Assembly (NCBI RefSeq): GCF_048898065.1
Contig: NZ_JBLWFI010000001.1
Coordinates: forward strand, 496,001 to 560,000
Direction of reading: 5' to 3'
Origin: Tepidibacillus_B infernus
GTDB lineage: Bacteria; Bacillota; Bacilli; Tepidibacillales; Tepidibacillaceae
DNA: 64,000 nucleotides
The notes under the pieces were generated by a model. It saw nothing but the letters and a program-made list of their open reading frames with translations, did no database searches and was not told the DNA's origin. The first letter of the stretch is position 1. Every line of letters starts with the position of its first letter. Of this stretch, positions 41,485 through 50,231 are shown piece by piece. The position numbers were made by a program, and so were the translations under genes.

Positions 41485-43128
41485 GTGAGTGCTTTAGTTT
41501 TACTTGGTATTGCAATTATTGCTTTTGTTATTGCTTATAAAGTGTATGGCGGATTTTTAGTAAAACATTTAGATTTAGATGACTCAAGGAAAACGCCAGC
41601 CCATACCATGAAAGATGGGGTTGACTATGTACCTGCCAAAGCACCTGTATTATTGGGTCATCACTTTGCTTCTATCGCAGGTGCGGCACCGATTATTGGT
41701 CCTGTAACGGCAGCAGTCTTTGGTTGGATTCCTGCATTTCTTTGGATTGTTTTGGGTTCTATTTTTATAGGTGCCGTTCATGACTTTTCTTCTATCGTTG
41801 CTTCGATTCGCCATAAAGGGAAATCGATTGGGATCATTATTGATCATACGATGGGAAAATCAGGAAAGACTTTATTTAATATATTTGCTTGGTTAACTTT
41901 AGTCTTAATAATCGCTGTTTTTGCTAACATTGTTGCAAATACTTTTGTTGCGGTACCTGAAGCTGGAACTGCTTCTATGCTATTTATTGTCATAGCGATT
42001 GTTTATGGTTTTACAGTTTATCGAAATAATTTCCCAGTGATTATTGGAACGATTGTTGGCGTGGCTTTATTACTTTTATCGATCTGGTTTGGAATAAAAT
42101 TCCCCTTGGTATTATCTTTTAATCAATGGATTACCATCTTAATGATCTATGTTATTGTTGCTTCGATTGCACCTGTTTGGATTTTACTCCAACCTAGGGA
42201 CTATTTAAATTCATTTTTGTTATATGGAATGATGGCAGGAGCAATTATTGGATTATTTTTTTACAATCCAACGATTCAATTAACTGGCTTTGGAGGATTT
42301 AAAACTAATTTGGGTTATATGTTCCCTGTCTTATTCGTAACCATTGCCTGTGGAGCAATTTCTGGTTTTCATTCTTTGGTCGCTTCAGGTACGACGGCAA
42401 AACAAATTGATAAAGAAACAGATGCTAGAATTATTGGTTATGGTGGAATGTTAATTGAGGGTACATTGGCAACGGTAGCTTTAATTACGGCTGCAATGTT
42501 AACAAAAGGTGATTATGCTGCAGCCATTGGTAATGGGGGCCCTGTTGCATTATTCTCAACTGGTGTTGGAAGCTTTTTAGAGAAAATAAGCATTCCCCAT
42601 AGTGTAGGAACCACCTTTACCTCTCTTGTTGTTTCTGCTTTTGCATTAACCACATTGGATACAGCTACAAGACTTGGCAGATATATCTTCCAAGAGTTTT
42701 TTGAAAGGGATTCCGCCAATGGAAGTGTAGCCAAAAACTTAGGGACGAATCCTTATGTAGCCACTATCGTAACGGTAGTTGCTTCGGGACTACTTGCTTT
42801 AAGTAACTGGCAAGCGATCTGGCCAATCTTCGGTTCTGCTAATCAGCTGTTGGCAGCAGTTGCACTACTCACCGTATCTGTTTGGTTAGCCAAGATCGGT
42901 AAAAATAATAAATTTACTTTATATCCAATGATTTTTATGTTTGCTGTAACCTTAACCGCCTTGGCACAATTGTCCTATAAGAATTTAACCTTAGCAGATG
43001 CAAAATTATCTAATTATGTATTAGGTGGATTTGGAGTAGCTTTGTTTATTTTGGCTATCGTTTTGATTATTTTTGCCATAAAAACATTAAAGAAAGCACA
43101 TGAGGAACATAAAGGATTCAGTGTTTAG
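41485..43128 (+). CDS. cstA: Carbon starvation protein CstA (peptide/pyruvate transporter family)
   Basis: A 547-aa membrane protein with about 16 hydrophobic segments. Family features: KAPVLLGHHFASIAGAAPIIGP, VHDFSSIVASIRHKGKS and GAISGFHSLVASGTTAKQI. CstA proteins take up peptides or pyruvate under carbon limitation. The start is GTG with AAAGGGGAGGG before it. A short unknown gene follows 23 bases downstream. Confidence 0.95.
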   Translation: MSALVLLGIAIIAFVIAYKVYGGFLVKHLDLDDSRKTPAHTMKDGVDYVPAKAPVLLGHHFASIAGAAPIIGPVTAAVFGWIPAFLWIVLGSIFIGAVHDFSSIVASIRHKGKSIGIIIDHTMGKSGKTLFNIFAWLTLVLIIAVFANIVANTFVAVPEAGTASMLFIVIAIVYGFTVYRNNFPVIIGTIVGVALLLLSIWFGIKFPLVLSFNQWITILMIYVIVASIAPVWILLQPRDYLNSFLLYGMMAGAIIGLFFYNPTIQLTGFGGFKTNLGYMFPVLFVTIACGAISGFHSLVASGTTAKQIDKETDARIIGYGGMLIEGTLATVALITAAMLTKGDYAAAIGNGGPVALFSTGVGSFLEKISIPHSVGTTFTSLVVSAFALTTLDTATRLGRYIFQEFFERDSANGSVAKNLGTNPYVATIVTVVASGLLALSNWQAIWPIFGSANQLLAAVALLTVSVWLAKIGKNNKFTLYPMIFMFAVTLTALAQLSYKNLTLADAKLSNYVLGGFGVALFILAIVLIIFAIKTLKKAHEEHKGFSV

Positions 43129-43151
43129 GATATATGATTTAGGAGGGACTC

Positions 43152-43577
43152 ATGGTAAAACCAAGTGTGATCATTGTTAGGGAGCAGGACGAACTTGTTG
43201 CCGCATGTTGTGTGCCGTTTGATGGAGAGTTTCTTCAACAGATAGGTAAGATGGATCTTTATCTTAAGGAAAGAGCCGTTATACACAATACTGGAGAATT
43301 GTATCAGCAATTAAGTAAAGAATTTGGGGAAAATCTATCCTTAGATATAGTTGATCCGAGAAATAAAGGATATCTTTTTCCTCGCATCATCAAAGATGTT
43401 GTTAGATATAAACTTTCTCTCTGGCAAGCGATCAAAACAATTTTTACACTTAGGGTGCCAGCCGTGATCTTAAATGGTCAATTGCTTGCTTCCGGGAAAG
43501 GGAAGATTTCTACTGAGACATTTGAGCTGATAAAAAGATCGATAAGTGGAAAACATTTGGAGAAGAGGCATTTGTAA
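43152..43577 (+). CDS. Unknown protein downstream of cstA
   Basis: A 141-aa soluble protein, start set by TTAGGAGGG before the ATG. It begins VKPSVIIVREQDELVAACCVPFDGEF, with a vicinal Cys-Cys early. The C-terminal AVILNGQLLASGKGKISTETFELI resembles the last strands of a thioredoxin-like fold, but no CxxC active site is present. It forms an apparent three-gene unit with cstA and the gene upstream. The function is not known. Confidence 0.65.
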   Translation: MVKPSVIIVREQDELVAACCVPFDGEFLQQIGKMDLYLKERAVIHNTGELYQQLSKEFGENLSLDIVDPRNKGYLFPRIIKDVVRYKLSLWQAIKTIFTLRVPAVILNGQLLASGKGKISTETFELIKRSISGKHLEKRHL

Positions 43578-43722
43578 TAATGTCTCTTTTTCGTTGTGCG
43601 CCCGGCATTTTTTTGACTATTACATGAGATTCAACAAGAAACGATAACAAAGCCATTTTCTTGTTTTCATTGTGGAATGGAAATATAATTAAATCGTTAT
43701 TAAATCTCTGGGAGTTGTGCTA

Positions 43723-44322
43723 ATGATATTAATGATTGATAATTATGATTCTTTTACCTTTAATTTAGTTCAGTACTTAAAAATGCTAGGAGAGTCGGTA
43801 GAAGTTCATCGTAATGATGCATTAACCATTGACCAAATTAGAACGATGAATCCAGAAATGATAGTGATTTCACCGGGGCCATGTACGCCAAACGAAGCAG
43901 GGATTTCTGTTTCGGTAGTGGAGCAATTATCCGATGAATTTCCTATTTTGGGAATTTGTTTAGGTCATCAAATTATTGCTCAAGCATTTGGTGCAAAGAT
44001 TGTTCATGCCTTAGCCCCAGTACATGGAAAAGTTCATCCGATTACTCATGATGGTAAAGGTGTATTTAAAGGGCTCAAAAATCCTCTGAATGTCACACGA
44101 TATCACTCATTAATTGTGGATAAAAAATCACTACCTGAAGACTTCATCATTACTTCAACTACTGCTGAAGGAGAAATTATGGGTATACGACATAAATATA
44201 AGTTAATCGAAGGGATACAATTTCATCCTGAAGCCATTCTGACGGAACATGGCATAGATATGCTTAGAAATTTCTTGTATCATACTAGAGAGGCGAAAAA
44301 GAATGATTATCAAACCATGTAG
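43723..44322 (+). CDS. pabA: Aminodeoxychorismate synthase glutaminase component
   Basis: Releases ammonia from glutamine for PabB in folate synthesis; the same protein type can serve anthranilate synthase. The 199-aa class I glutaminase has MIDNYDSFTFNLVQYL, the nucleophile in GICLGHQIIAQAFG, and the His-Glu pair in GIQFHPEAILTEHG. TGGGAG is seven bases before the ATG at 43723. It overlaps pabB by 20 bases. Confidence 0.93.
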   Translation: MILMIDNYDSFTFNLVQYLKMLGESVEVHRNDALTIDQIRTMNPEMIVISPGPCTPNEAGISVSVVEQLSDEFPILGICLGHQIIAQAFGAKIVHALAPVHGKVHPITHDGKGVFKGLKNPLNVTRYHSLIVDKKSLPEDFIITSTTAEGEIMGIRHKYKLIEGIQFHPEAILTEHGIDMLRNFLYHTREAKKNDYQTM

Positions 44323-45694
44323 TATATCTATTAAAAGTGTGGATTTATTTGAAGCAATAGCTAATGAAAAATATCCTATGTTTCTTGATAGTAATCAAAA
44401 TTTTGCGGAATTAGGACGTTATTCTATCATTGTGGCGAATCCTTTTGGCTATTTAAAAACGATAGGTAATCAAACTGATCTTAATCTTCCAACTGGACAT
44501 GATAGAATAATAGGTAATCCTTTTAAAATATTAAAGGACATGCTTATTAAATATAAAGTTAAAAATAATACAGAATTTCCATTTGTTGGAGGATTAGTTG
44601 GCTATCTTGCTTATGACCTTGCTCATTTTATTGAAAAGCTTCCAACGAACACACTTGATGATATTCAAATACCAGATATGTTTTTTGGACTCTATGATGG
44701 TGGAGTTATCTTTGATCATTACAATGAGAAGGTATTTATTGTTGATAGTGGTGTTAGAGAAAATGAAAATGAACGGATTTTATGGTGGGAGAGGAAAATA
44801 AAACAAACAAAAAAGTCAATGAACTTGCATCTTTATCATGAAACTCCACCTTATCCCGATAGAAACAAAGATCATAGCGCATTTAAAGGGAACATGAGTA
44901 AACAAGAATATTTTGAAAGTATAGCAAAAATTAAAGAGTATATTAAGAATGGAGATATATATCAAGCTAACTATACACAACGCTTTTCCGCAACAATTAA
45001 AGAAACTCCTTCTAAACTCTATCTTCACCTAAGGGAAAAAAATCCTGCACCATTTGCTGCTTATCTTGATATTGGGGACAGTTATATTCTTTCCAGTTCA
45101 CCTGAGAGATTTATCAAGCTAATAGATCGTGTAATTGAAACAAGACCTATAAAAGGAACGATTTCAAGAGGATCAACACCAGCAGAAGATGCAAAAAACA
45201 AAAGTATATTAGAAAATAGTGAAAAAGAAAAGGCAGAACTTTTGATGATTGTAGATTTAGAACGAAATGATCTTGGTAAAGTTGCGAAAACAGGGACAGT
45301 TGAAGTCGTAGATTTATTTAAAGTTGAAGAATATACAACCGTTTACCACTTAGTTTCAACGATCAGAGCTGTTTTAGATGATGGGTACGATGTTGTTGAT
45401 CTAATTCAAGCTACCTTTCCGGGAGGATCGATTACTGGGGCACCAAAAATTCGAGCGATGGAGATTATTGATGAGTTAGAGCCTACAAAAAGAAATGTTT
45501 ACACTGGATCGATTGGATATATCGATTTTAGAGGGAATACCGATCTAAATATAGCGATTCGAACCATTGTGATTAAAGATGGGACTGCACATTTTCAAGT
45601 AGGTGGGGGAATTGTGTGGGATTCTGATCCTGAAAAGGAATATGATGAGAGTCTAGCAAAGGGAAAGGCACTCTTTGAGGTTCTTAGATCGTAG
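44303..45694 (+). CDS. pabB: Aminodeoxychorismate synthase component I
   Basis: The 463-aa chorismate-binding enzyme. Signature regions include NGDIYQANYTQRFSA, SSSPERFIKL, ETRPIKGTISRG and TFPGGSITGAPKIRAMEII. The PIKG lysine is the usual residue of PabB-type enzymes forming aminodeoxychorismate rather than anthranilate. It overlaps pabA and is followed 23 bases later by pabC, so the set makes p-aminobenzoate. Confidence 0.93.
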   Translation: MIIKPCSISIKSVDLFEAIANEKYPMFLDSNQNFAELGRYSIIVANPFGYLKTIGNQTDLNLPTGHDRIIGNPFKILKDMLIKYKVKNNTEFPFVGGLVGYLAYDLAHFIEKLPTNTLDDIQIPDMFFGLYDGGVIFDHYNEKVFIVDSGVRENENERILWWERKIKQTKKSMNLHLYHETPPYPDRNKDHSAFKGNMSKQEYFESIAKIKEYIKNGDIYQANYTQRFSATIKETPSKLYLHLREKNPAPFAAYLDIGDSYILSSSPERFIKLIDRVIETRPIKGTISRGSTPAEDAKNKSILENSEKEKAELLMIVDLERNDLGKVAKTGTVEVVDLFKVEEYTTVYHLVSTIRAVLDDGYDVVDLIQATFPGGSITGAPKIRAMEIIDELEPTKRNVYTGSIGYIDFRGNTDLNIAIRTIVIKDGTAHFQVGGGIVWDSDPEKEYDESLAKGKALFEVLRS

Positions 45695-45717
45695 AATATA
45701 GAAAGGGGAAAAGATGT

Positions 45718-46518
45718 GTGATTCTATATAATGGTAAAATAATGAATAATTGTATTCCCCTTATTTCAAGCAATGTTTTTTTGGGGACAGGCATTTTTGA
45801 AACATTAACCGTTTATCATAAAAAGGCAATCGATTTAAAATCTCATATCGATCGCTTATTTCTATCTTTAAAGTTTTTTAATCTTTATGTTGAAATTTCA
45901 AAACAAGAATTAATTTCACAAGTGGAATATTTTATCAAGCATATTGATGAAAAGAAAGTTGCTTTACGCATTGTCGTTATACAATCTATTAAAAATGAAC
46001 CAGCTGATATAATCATTTCTGCGAATCATTTTCCATATCAAAAAGAAGATTATGAAAGGGGTTTTAAGATTAGTCGGTCAAATGTTATAAGACATAGTGC
46101 TAATCCATTACTTTACCACAAGACAACAAATTATCTTCTGAATAAATTAGAATTGGAAAAAGCTCAACGTAAAGGTTATGATGAAGTTATTTTTCTTAAC
46201 GAAATAGGGGCTATTACTGAAGGAACAAGAAGTAATCTTTTTTTAGTTTGTAATGGCAACATCTATACGCCAAAAACTTCTTGTGGTTTATTAGAAGGCG
46301 TGACACGGAATAAAATAATAAATATTGCTAAAAAACTAGGATTTAATGTAATCATTGATACGATTCCTAATCATTTTCTTGAATCATGTGATGAAGCTTT
46401 CTTAACTAGTTCATTATTAGGCATTATGCCCATATCCCAAATTGAAAACAAAAAATTAAATAATAGTACGTATGTAATTACGCCAATATTATTGAACGAA
46501 ATTAATAAAGAAATGTAA
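45718..46518 (+). CDS. pabC: Aminodeoxychorismate lyase (PLP fold IV)
   Basis: A 266-aa class IV PLP enzyme that splits aminodeoxychorismate to p-aminobenzoate and pyruvate. GIFETLTVYHKKAIDL at the start, HKTTNYLLNKLELEKAQRKG with the PLP lysine, and EGTRSNLFLV are visible. The start is GTG with AAAGGGGAAAAG before it. Third gene of pabABC. The remaining folate genes are not in this window. Confidence 0.9.
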   Translation: MILYNGKIMNNCIPLISSNVFLGTGIFETLTVYHKKAIDLKSHIDRLFLSLKFFNLYVEISKQELISQVEYFIKHIDEKKVALRIVVIQSIKNEPADIIISANHFPYQKEDYERGFKISRSNVIRHSANPLLYHKTTNYLLNKLELEKAQRKGYDEVIFLNEIGAITEGTRSNLFLVCNGNIYTPKTSCGLLEGVTRNKIINIAKKLGFNVIIDTIPNHFLESCDEAFLTSSLLGIMPISQIENKKLNNSTYVITPILLNEINKEM

Positions 46519-46559
46519 GTATTGAAGGGAAAAAATTATGAAAAGCTGAATTATACAAT

Positions 46560-46592
46560 AGAGAGGCGAAACAGGCGCCTCTCTAGTTTTTT
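46560..46592. terminator. Terminator between pabC and selA
   Basis: AGAGAGGCG and CGCCTCTCT pair across a 7-nt loop, then AGTTTTTT on the + strand. Confidence 0.82.
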
Positions 46593-47986
46593 GCAATCCA
46601 TTGTATTTTTTCTACAATTAAATCAAATTCCTTTGGTTCAATGGTTCTCACATCTAAGAAAAATTGTTCATCTGAGATTCTGCCAATGATGTGTGGGGAT
46701 GTGATTCGTAAAGCCTCTTCGAATCTATGAACGGGAATATGCTTTGGTTTGATACTAATCAATTTGGTTAGTAGCTGAACATCAGGCATTGATCCTCCAC
46801 CGATTTCAGAAAATCCATCGATGATCTTCATTTCAAATTGCTCAGCTATCACTGGTTTTAACATACTATAGAGTTTTTCACTTTTTTCTTCAATTATCTT
46901 CTCCTTCATGAGAATCATTTTTAGAGTAGGTATCTTATCTTGAGCTTCTTCAAGCAAATAGTGTCTTAAGGTTGCTTCCAAAGCAGCTAACGTCATTTTA
47001 TCGACTCGAAGAGAACGGGTAAGTTGATTTTTCTTTAAACGATCAATCCACTTTTTCTTACCGACGATGATACCGGCTTGAGGGCCTCCAAGTAATTTAT
47101 CGCCACTAAAAGAAACAAGATCAGCTCCTGCTTTAACAGTCTCTTGTACCGTTGGCTCATTGCCAATCCCATGTTTTTTGAAATCATAGAGAACTCCGCT
47201 ACCTAAATCTTCATACACAGGGATCTGATGTTCTTTGCCAATTTCAACAAGTGTCTTCAAGCAGACTTCTTTGGTAAATCCAATAATTTTAAAGTTACTC
47301 GTATGTACTTTCATTAATAAACCGGTTTGATCGGTAATCGCTCGCTCATAGTCATACCGATGGGTTTTGTTTGTTGTTCCCACTTCCATTAGATGGGCAC
47401 CACTTTGAGCCATGATTTCAGATACGCGAAAAGAACCGCCTATCTCAACAAGTTGTCCTCTGGATACAATGACTTCTTTTCCTTGTGCCATCTCTTTTAA
47501 GATTAAAATCACAGCAGAAGCATTATTGTTCACCACGAGTGCGGCCTCAGCACCTGTAAGTTGAACCAGTAAATCTTCCACATGATCGTAACGAGAACCC
47601 CGTTTTCCAGTTGATAGGGTATATTCTAAATTGGTGTAATCTGTAGCTGCTAGTTGTGCAGCTAAAATTGACTCATTGGATAATTTTGCTCGTCCTAAAT
47701 TGGTATGTAAGATTACTCCTGTACCATTTACGACAGATCTTAAATGGGGAGTCGTTAACCGTTTATATTGATGGCTTATTTTTTCTAAAATAGTAGATAG
47801 CGAAAGCACAGTAGGAGTATCCGATTGTAAGATCTTTTCTCTTTCAATTTCAATCGTTTTTGAAATAATATCCGAGACCAAATTTAACGGAGAACTTTCT
47901 ATCAGCTTCTTCACTTCTGGAAGTTGAAGGATTGTTGAAACGGCGGGTAATGCTCTTAAAGCTTCTTTTTGTTTTTCGGTTAACAT
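46583..47986 (-). CDS. selA: L-seryl-tRNA(Sec) selenium transferase
   Basis: PLP enzyme converting Ser-tRNA(Sec) to Sec-tRNA(Sec) with selenophosphate. The 467-aa length is normal. Visible regions are VVNGTGVILHTNLGRAKLS, YEDLGSGVLYD and the PLP lysine in DLVSFSGDKLLGGPQAGI. The N-terminal tRNA-binding domain (LRALPAVSTILQLPEV) is complete. AAGGAGTTCG precedes the ATG. It stands alone, not in an operon with selB, 10 kb away. Confidence 0.97.
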   Translation of the reverse strand: MLTEKQKEALRALPAVSTILQLPEVKKLIESSPLNLVSDIISKTIEIEREKILQSDTPTVLSLSTILEKISHQYKRLTTPHLRSVVNGTGVILHTNLGRAKLSNESILAAQLAATDYTNLEYTLSTGKRGSRYDHVEDLLVQLTGAEAALVVNNNASAVILILKEMAQGKEVIVSRGQLVEIGGSFRVSEIMAQSGAHLMEVGTTNKTHRYDYERAITDQTGLLMKVHTSNFKIIGFTKEVCLKTLVEIGKEHQIPVYEDLGSGVLYDFKKHGIGNEPTVQETVKAGADLVSFSGDKLLGGPQAGIIVGKKKWIDRLKKNQLTRSLRVDKMTLAALEATLRHYLLEEAQDKIPTLKMILMKEKIIEEKSEKLYSMLKPVIAEQFEMKIIDGFSEIGGGSMPDVQLLTKLISIKPKHIPVHRFEEALRITSPHIIGRISDEQFFLDVRTIEPKEFDLIVEKIQWIAKN

Positions 47987-48080
47987 AAAAAACGAACTCC
48001 TTCATCATGATAATTGCTAGAATTATCTTATCATAACATACTTTTTATTTTAAAACGAATCAAAGAAAACCCACGTTCAA

Positions 48081-48302
48081 TTAGGCTTCAATGGCATCCA
48101 CCATAAAATCCGCTGTCATATTTGATTTGGTGAATTCTAGATGAAGCTGATTATTGCTTACATCTAAAATCCCAAATGGTGTAATAAATTCATTCCCAAA
48201 ATCATGGTCAACTGCTTGTGTATTTGTCCTGCTTTTTCCGCCCCTAGAAAAGGGACCGATTTTCACCCTGTCATTCGTATCATGATATGCTCCCCTTAAG
48301 GT
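48081..48302 (-). pseudogene. Fragment of an ISAzo13-family transposase
   Basis: Read on the minus strand, the frame has VKIGPFSRGGKSRTNTQAVDHDF, then EFITPFGILDVSNNQLHLEF and TADFMVDAIE. This is the central part of ISAzo13-type transposases. It lacks both the rest of the N-terminus and the DDE C-terminus and runs into a different element's inverted repeat at 48284. Confidence 0.75.
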
Positions 48303-48350
48303 AGACAGGTTAAAAAACAAAAATCTGTTTAAACTTAAGGGGAGCATATC
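48284..48350. repeat. Facing IS-end-like inverted repeats
   Basis: GATATGCTCCCCTTAAGGT (48284-48302) and ACTTAAGGGGAGCATATC (48333-48350) face each other across about 30 bases. The sequence resembles IS3-group terminal repeats, so this may be a collapsed IS reduced to its two ends. Confidence 0.6.
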
Positions 48351-48450
48351 ACATATCACTTTTTGGACAGTCCCTGTTTTTTTAATTACGTGTGGTTTAT
48401 TTGACGCTTACCTTCAATTTTCCCATTCTAAATAATTAGTGTTTTCTTAT

Positions 48451-48660
48451 TCATCTATTAATATCCGACAATTTTTGTTGGATTTTTCGAATTGCCTCTA
48501 TCTGCTGTTCTTGAAAAGCTAAGTTACGTTCATCTATTCGTAAAAATTCCTTGTGCTGCTTTACTACTAGTCGATAAATTCCAACCATTAAAATAAGAAG
48601 TATTAAAGGAAGAATCAATCCGGCGAATGATAGTATTTGAAATGTTACATTCCCAATCAA
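48451..48660 (-). CDS. Small single-span membrane protein (69 aa)
   Basis: Residues 8-30 are strongly hydrophobic (LSFAGLILPLILLILMVGIY), followed by a charged helical tail (KQHKEFLRIDERNLAFQEQQIEAI) suggesting a coiled coil. The start is TTG at 48660-48658 with AAGGGAGGTAAAAATA before it. No family is recognised; such proteins are often lost in annotation. Confidence 0.6.
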   Translation of the reverse strand: MIGNVTFQILSFAGLILPLILLILMVGIYRLVVKQHKEFLRIDERNLAFQEQQIEAIRKIQQKLSDINR

Positions 48661-48839
48661 TATTTTTACCTCCCTTGCTATATGCTGACTTATTAATCTA
48701 AATTCATAATCTTTATATCATATAACCACTCATTATCTATCACAGAATGATGAGTAGTAACATTGTTAACGCTTTCTCACCGACAATGACGTGAGCGTTA
48801 ATAATTATAAAATCACTTCTATATCAAAGTATAAATTTA

Positions 48840-49499
48840 CTACCAATTTCCTGAATCCCAGTCGGTATCATTTCCAACAAACAGTTTAAGATAGAAAGTA
48901 CTAGTATAATAACCACCTGCTGACCCAGTAAATCTAAGATAACCATAAGCATCACTTGAAGATGTTTCTTTTGATTGGGCAACAGTTAAAGTTATATTGG
49001 AAATATCAGAAACACCAGAAATATACCATTCATATACTCTATCTAAACTATCATATCCGTATTGTACATTCGTATAATCTGCTAGAAATGAAGCATATAT
49101 TCCTCCACTTAATCTAGATACCTTTCTTCCTATGTAATTTACATAACCAGAACCAGTTCTACTTGTACCACCAGAGACAGATGTAATATCAACTGAACCA
49201 TCAGGATAAATAATTTTCTTTTCATAACCAGGAATACCATTCTTATCTATAAACTTTTTCTCCTTAATTTTACCCTTATCTTTCATTTTGGGATTATTGG
49301 CACCGAGGATTTCCCCATTCTCGATCTTCTCAATAAGCTTTAATTGCGTTTCCTGATCTATTCCTGCTTTACCAAAATTAGCCTTAATTTGATTTACTTG
49401 TTTTTCCGTTAATGGTTTTCCTTTTGCAAAAGTAACTCCACCAAAAGATGCGATCATTAATGCTAAGATAATAAGAGTACTAAATAACTTTTTCACCAT
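48840..49499 (-). CDS. Secreted protein of unknown function
   Basis: A 219-aa protein with a signal peptide (residues 1-25, ending TFA). A charged helical segment follows (EKQVNQIKANFGKAGIDQETQLKLIEKIENGE). The C-terminal 110 residues are Gly/Ser/Tyr/Thr-rich and probably all beta (SGGTSRTGSGYVNYIGRKVS, then GYLRFTGSAGGYYTSTFYL). No cysteine pairs. Perhaps an extracellular or bacteriocin-like protein; not recognised. GGGAATGAGAAATGG sits around the ATG. Confidence 0.65.
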   Translation of the reverse strand: MVKKLFSTLIILALMIASFGGVTFAKGKPLTEKQVNQIKANFGKAGIDQETQLKLIEKIENGEILGANNPKMKDKGKIKEKKFIDKNGIPGYEKKIIYPDGSVDITSVSGGTSRTGSGYVNYIGRKVSRLSGGIYASFLADYTNVQYGYDSLDRVYEWYISGVSDISNITLTVAQSKETSSSDAYGYLRFTGSAGGYYTSTFYLKLFVGNDTDWDSGNW

Positions 49500-49587
49500 T
49501 TCTCATTCCCTTTAAATATATAATAGAAACATGGTTATGGAGTACAAATATTCATTAATTTCTTCAAAAAAGGTGTTGTTCATTATG

Positions 49588-50013
49588 TTAATTATTAACC
49601 TTTATTAACCCATTCCCATACTCAAAGCTATTCCCTAAAGGAACTGCATTCTCATCCAATGTCTTTTTCCCAGTAAAACCTTGTTGGTGTGCTTCTGTTG
49701 TCTGAATATGAGGAATTCCCCAAGGAATTGTTTGATTATTGATCGACACTTTTGCATCTTCTTCAATATAAGCAATCTTTGGATTCATAGACAAAGAATC
49801 AAATGCTTGTTCTGAAAGTTCCACCGAAACAACTGGGATATGTTTAAACTGTTTTTTTACTTTTCCTCCATGCGTATTAATGACTTCCTTATTTACCATT
49901 ACATAAAAGCCTATTAAGTAGGATTTAACCAATGATGAGCTTGTATTTACACCATTATCCATTGCAAATGTAGCGGAAGTAAGTGTAATTACTAAAAAAA
50001 GTGCTAAAATCAT
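49588..50013 (-). pseudogene. Subtilisin gene with its catalytic domain deleted in frame
   Basis: The 141-codon frame has a signal peptide, an I9-type propeptide (KSYLIGFYVMVNKEVINTHGG to NPKIAYIEEDAKV), and the start of the mature enzyme (IPWGIPHIQTTEAHQQGFTGKK). It then jumps to AVPLGNSFEYGNGLIKVNN, which corresponds to the last residues of subtilisins (..LGDSFYYGKGLINV..). About 240 codons with the whole Asp-His-Ser triad are gone while the reading frame is kept. No protease activity is possible; expression of a free propeptide (an inhibitor) is conceivable. Confidence 0.82.
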
Positions 50014-50231
50014 ACTTAGCGTTCTCTTTACATTTTCACCCCCTTTTTTTCCTTTTCAAACATATAGACGTAGAATTTAAAAAAAGGGTTCCCTAATTTC
50101 CCTAATTTTTTTAATTTTATGTGTAAAATAATTCTCGAGGATTTTAATAGGAAATACTAGCCAAAAAAGAGAAGGCGTTCTATCATAAATGTATGCTTCC
50201 ACGCAAATACATTTTAGAAAGAGGCCTTCTC

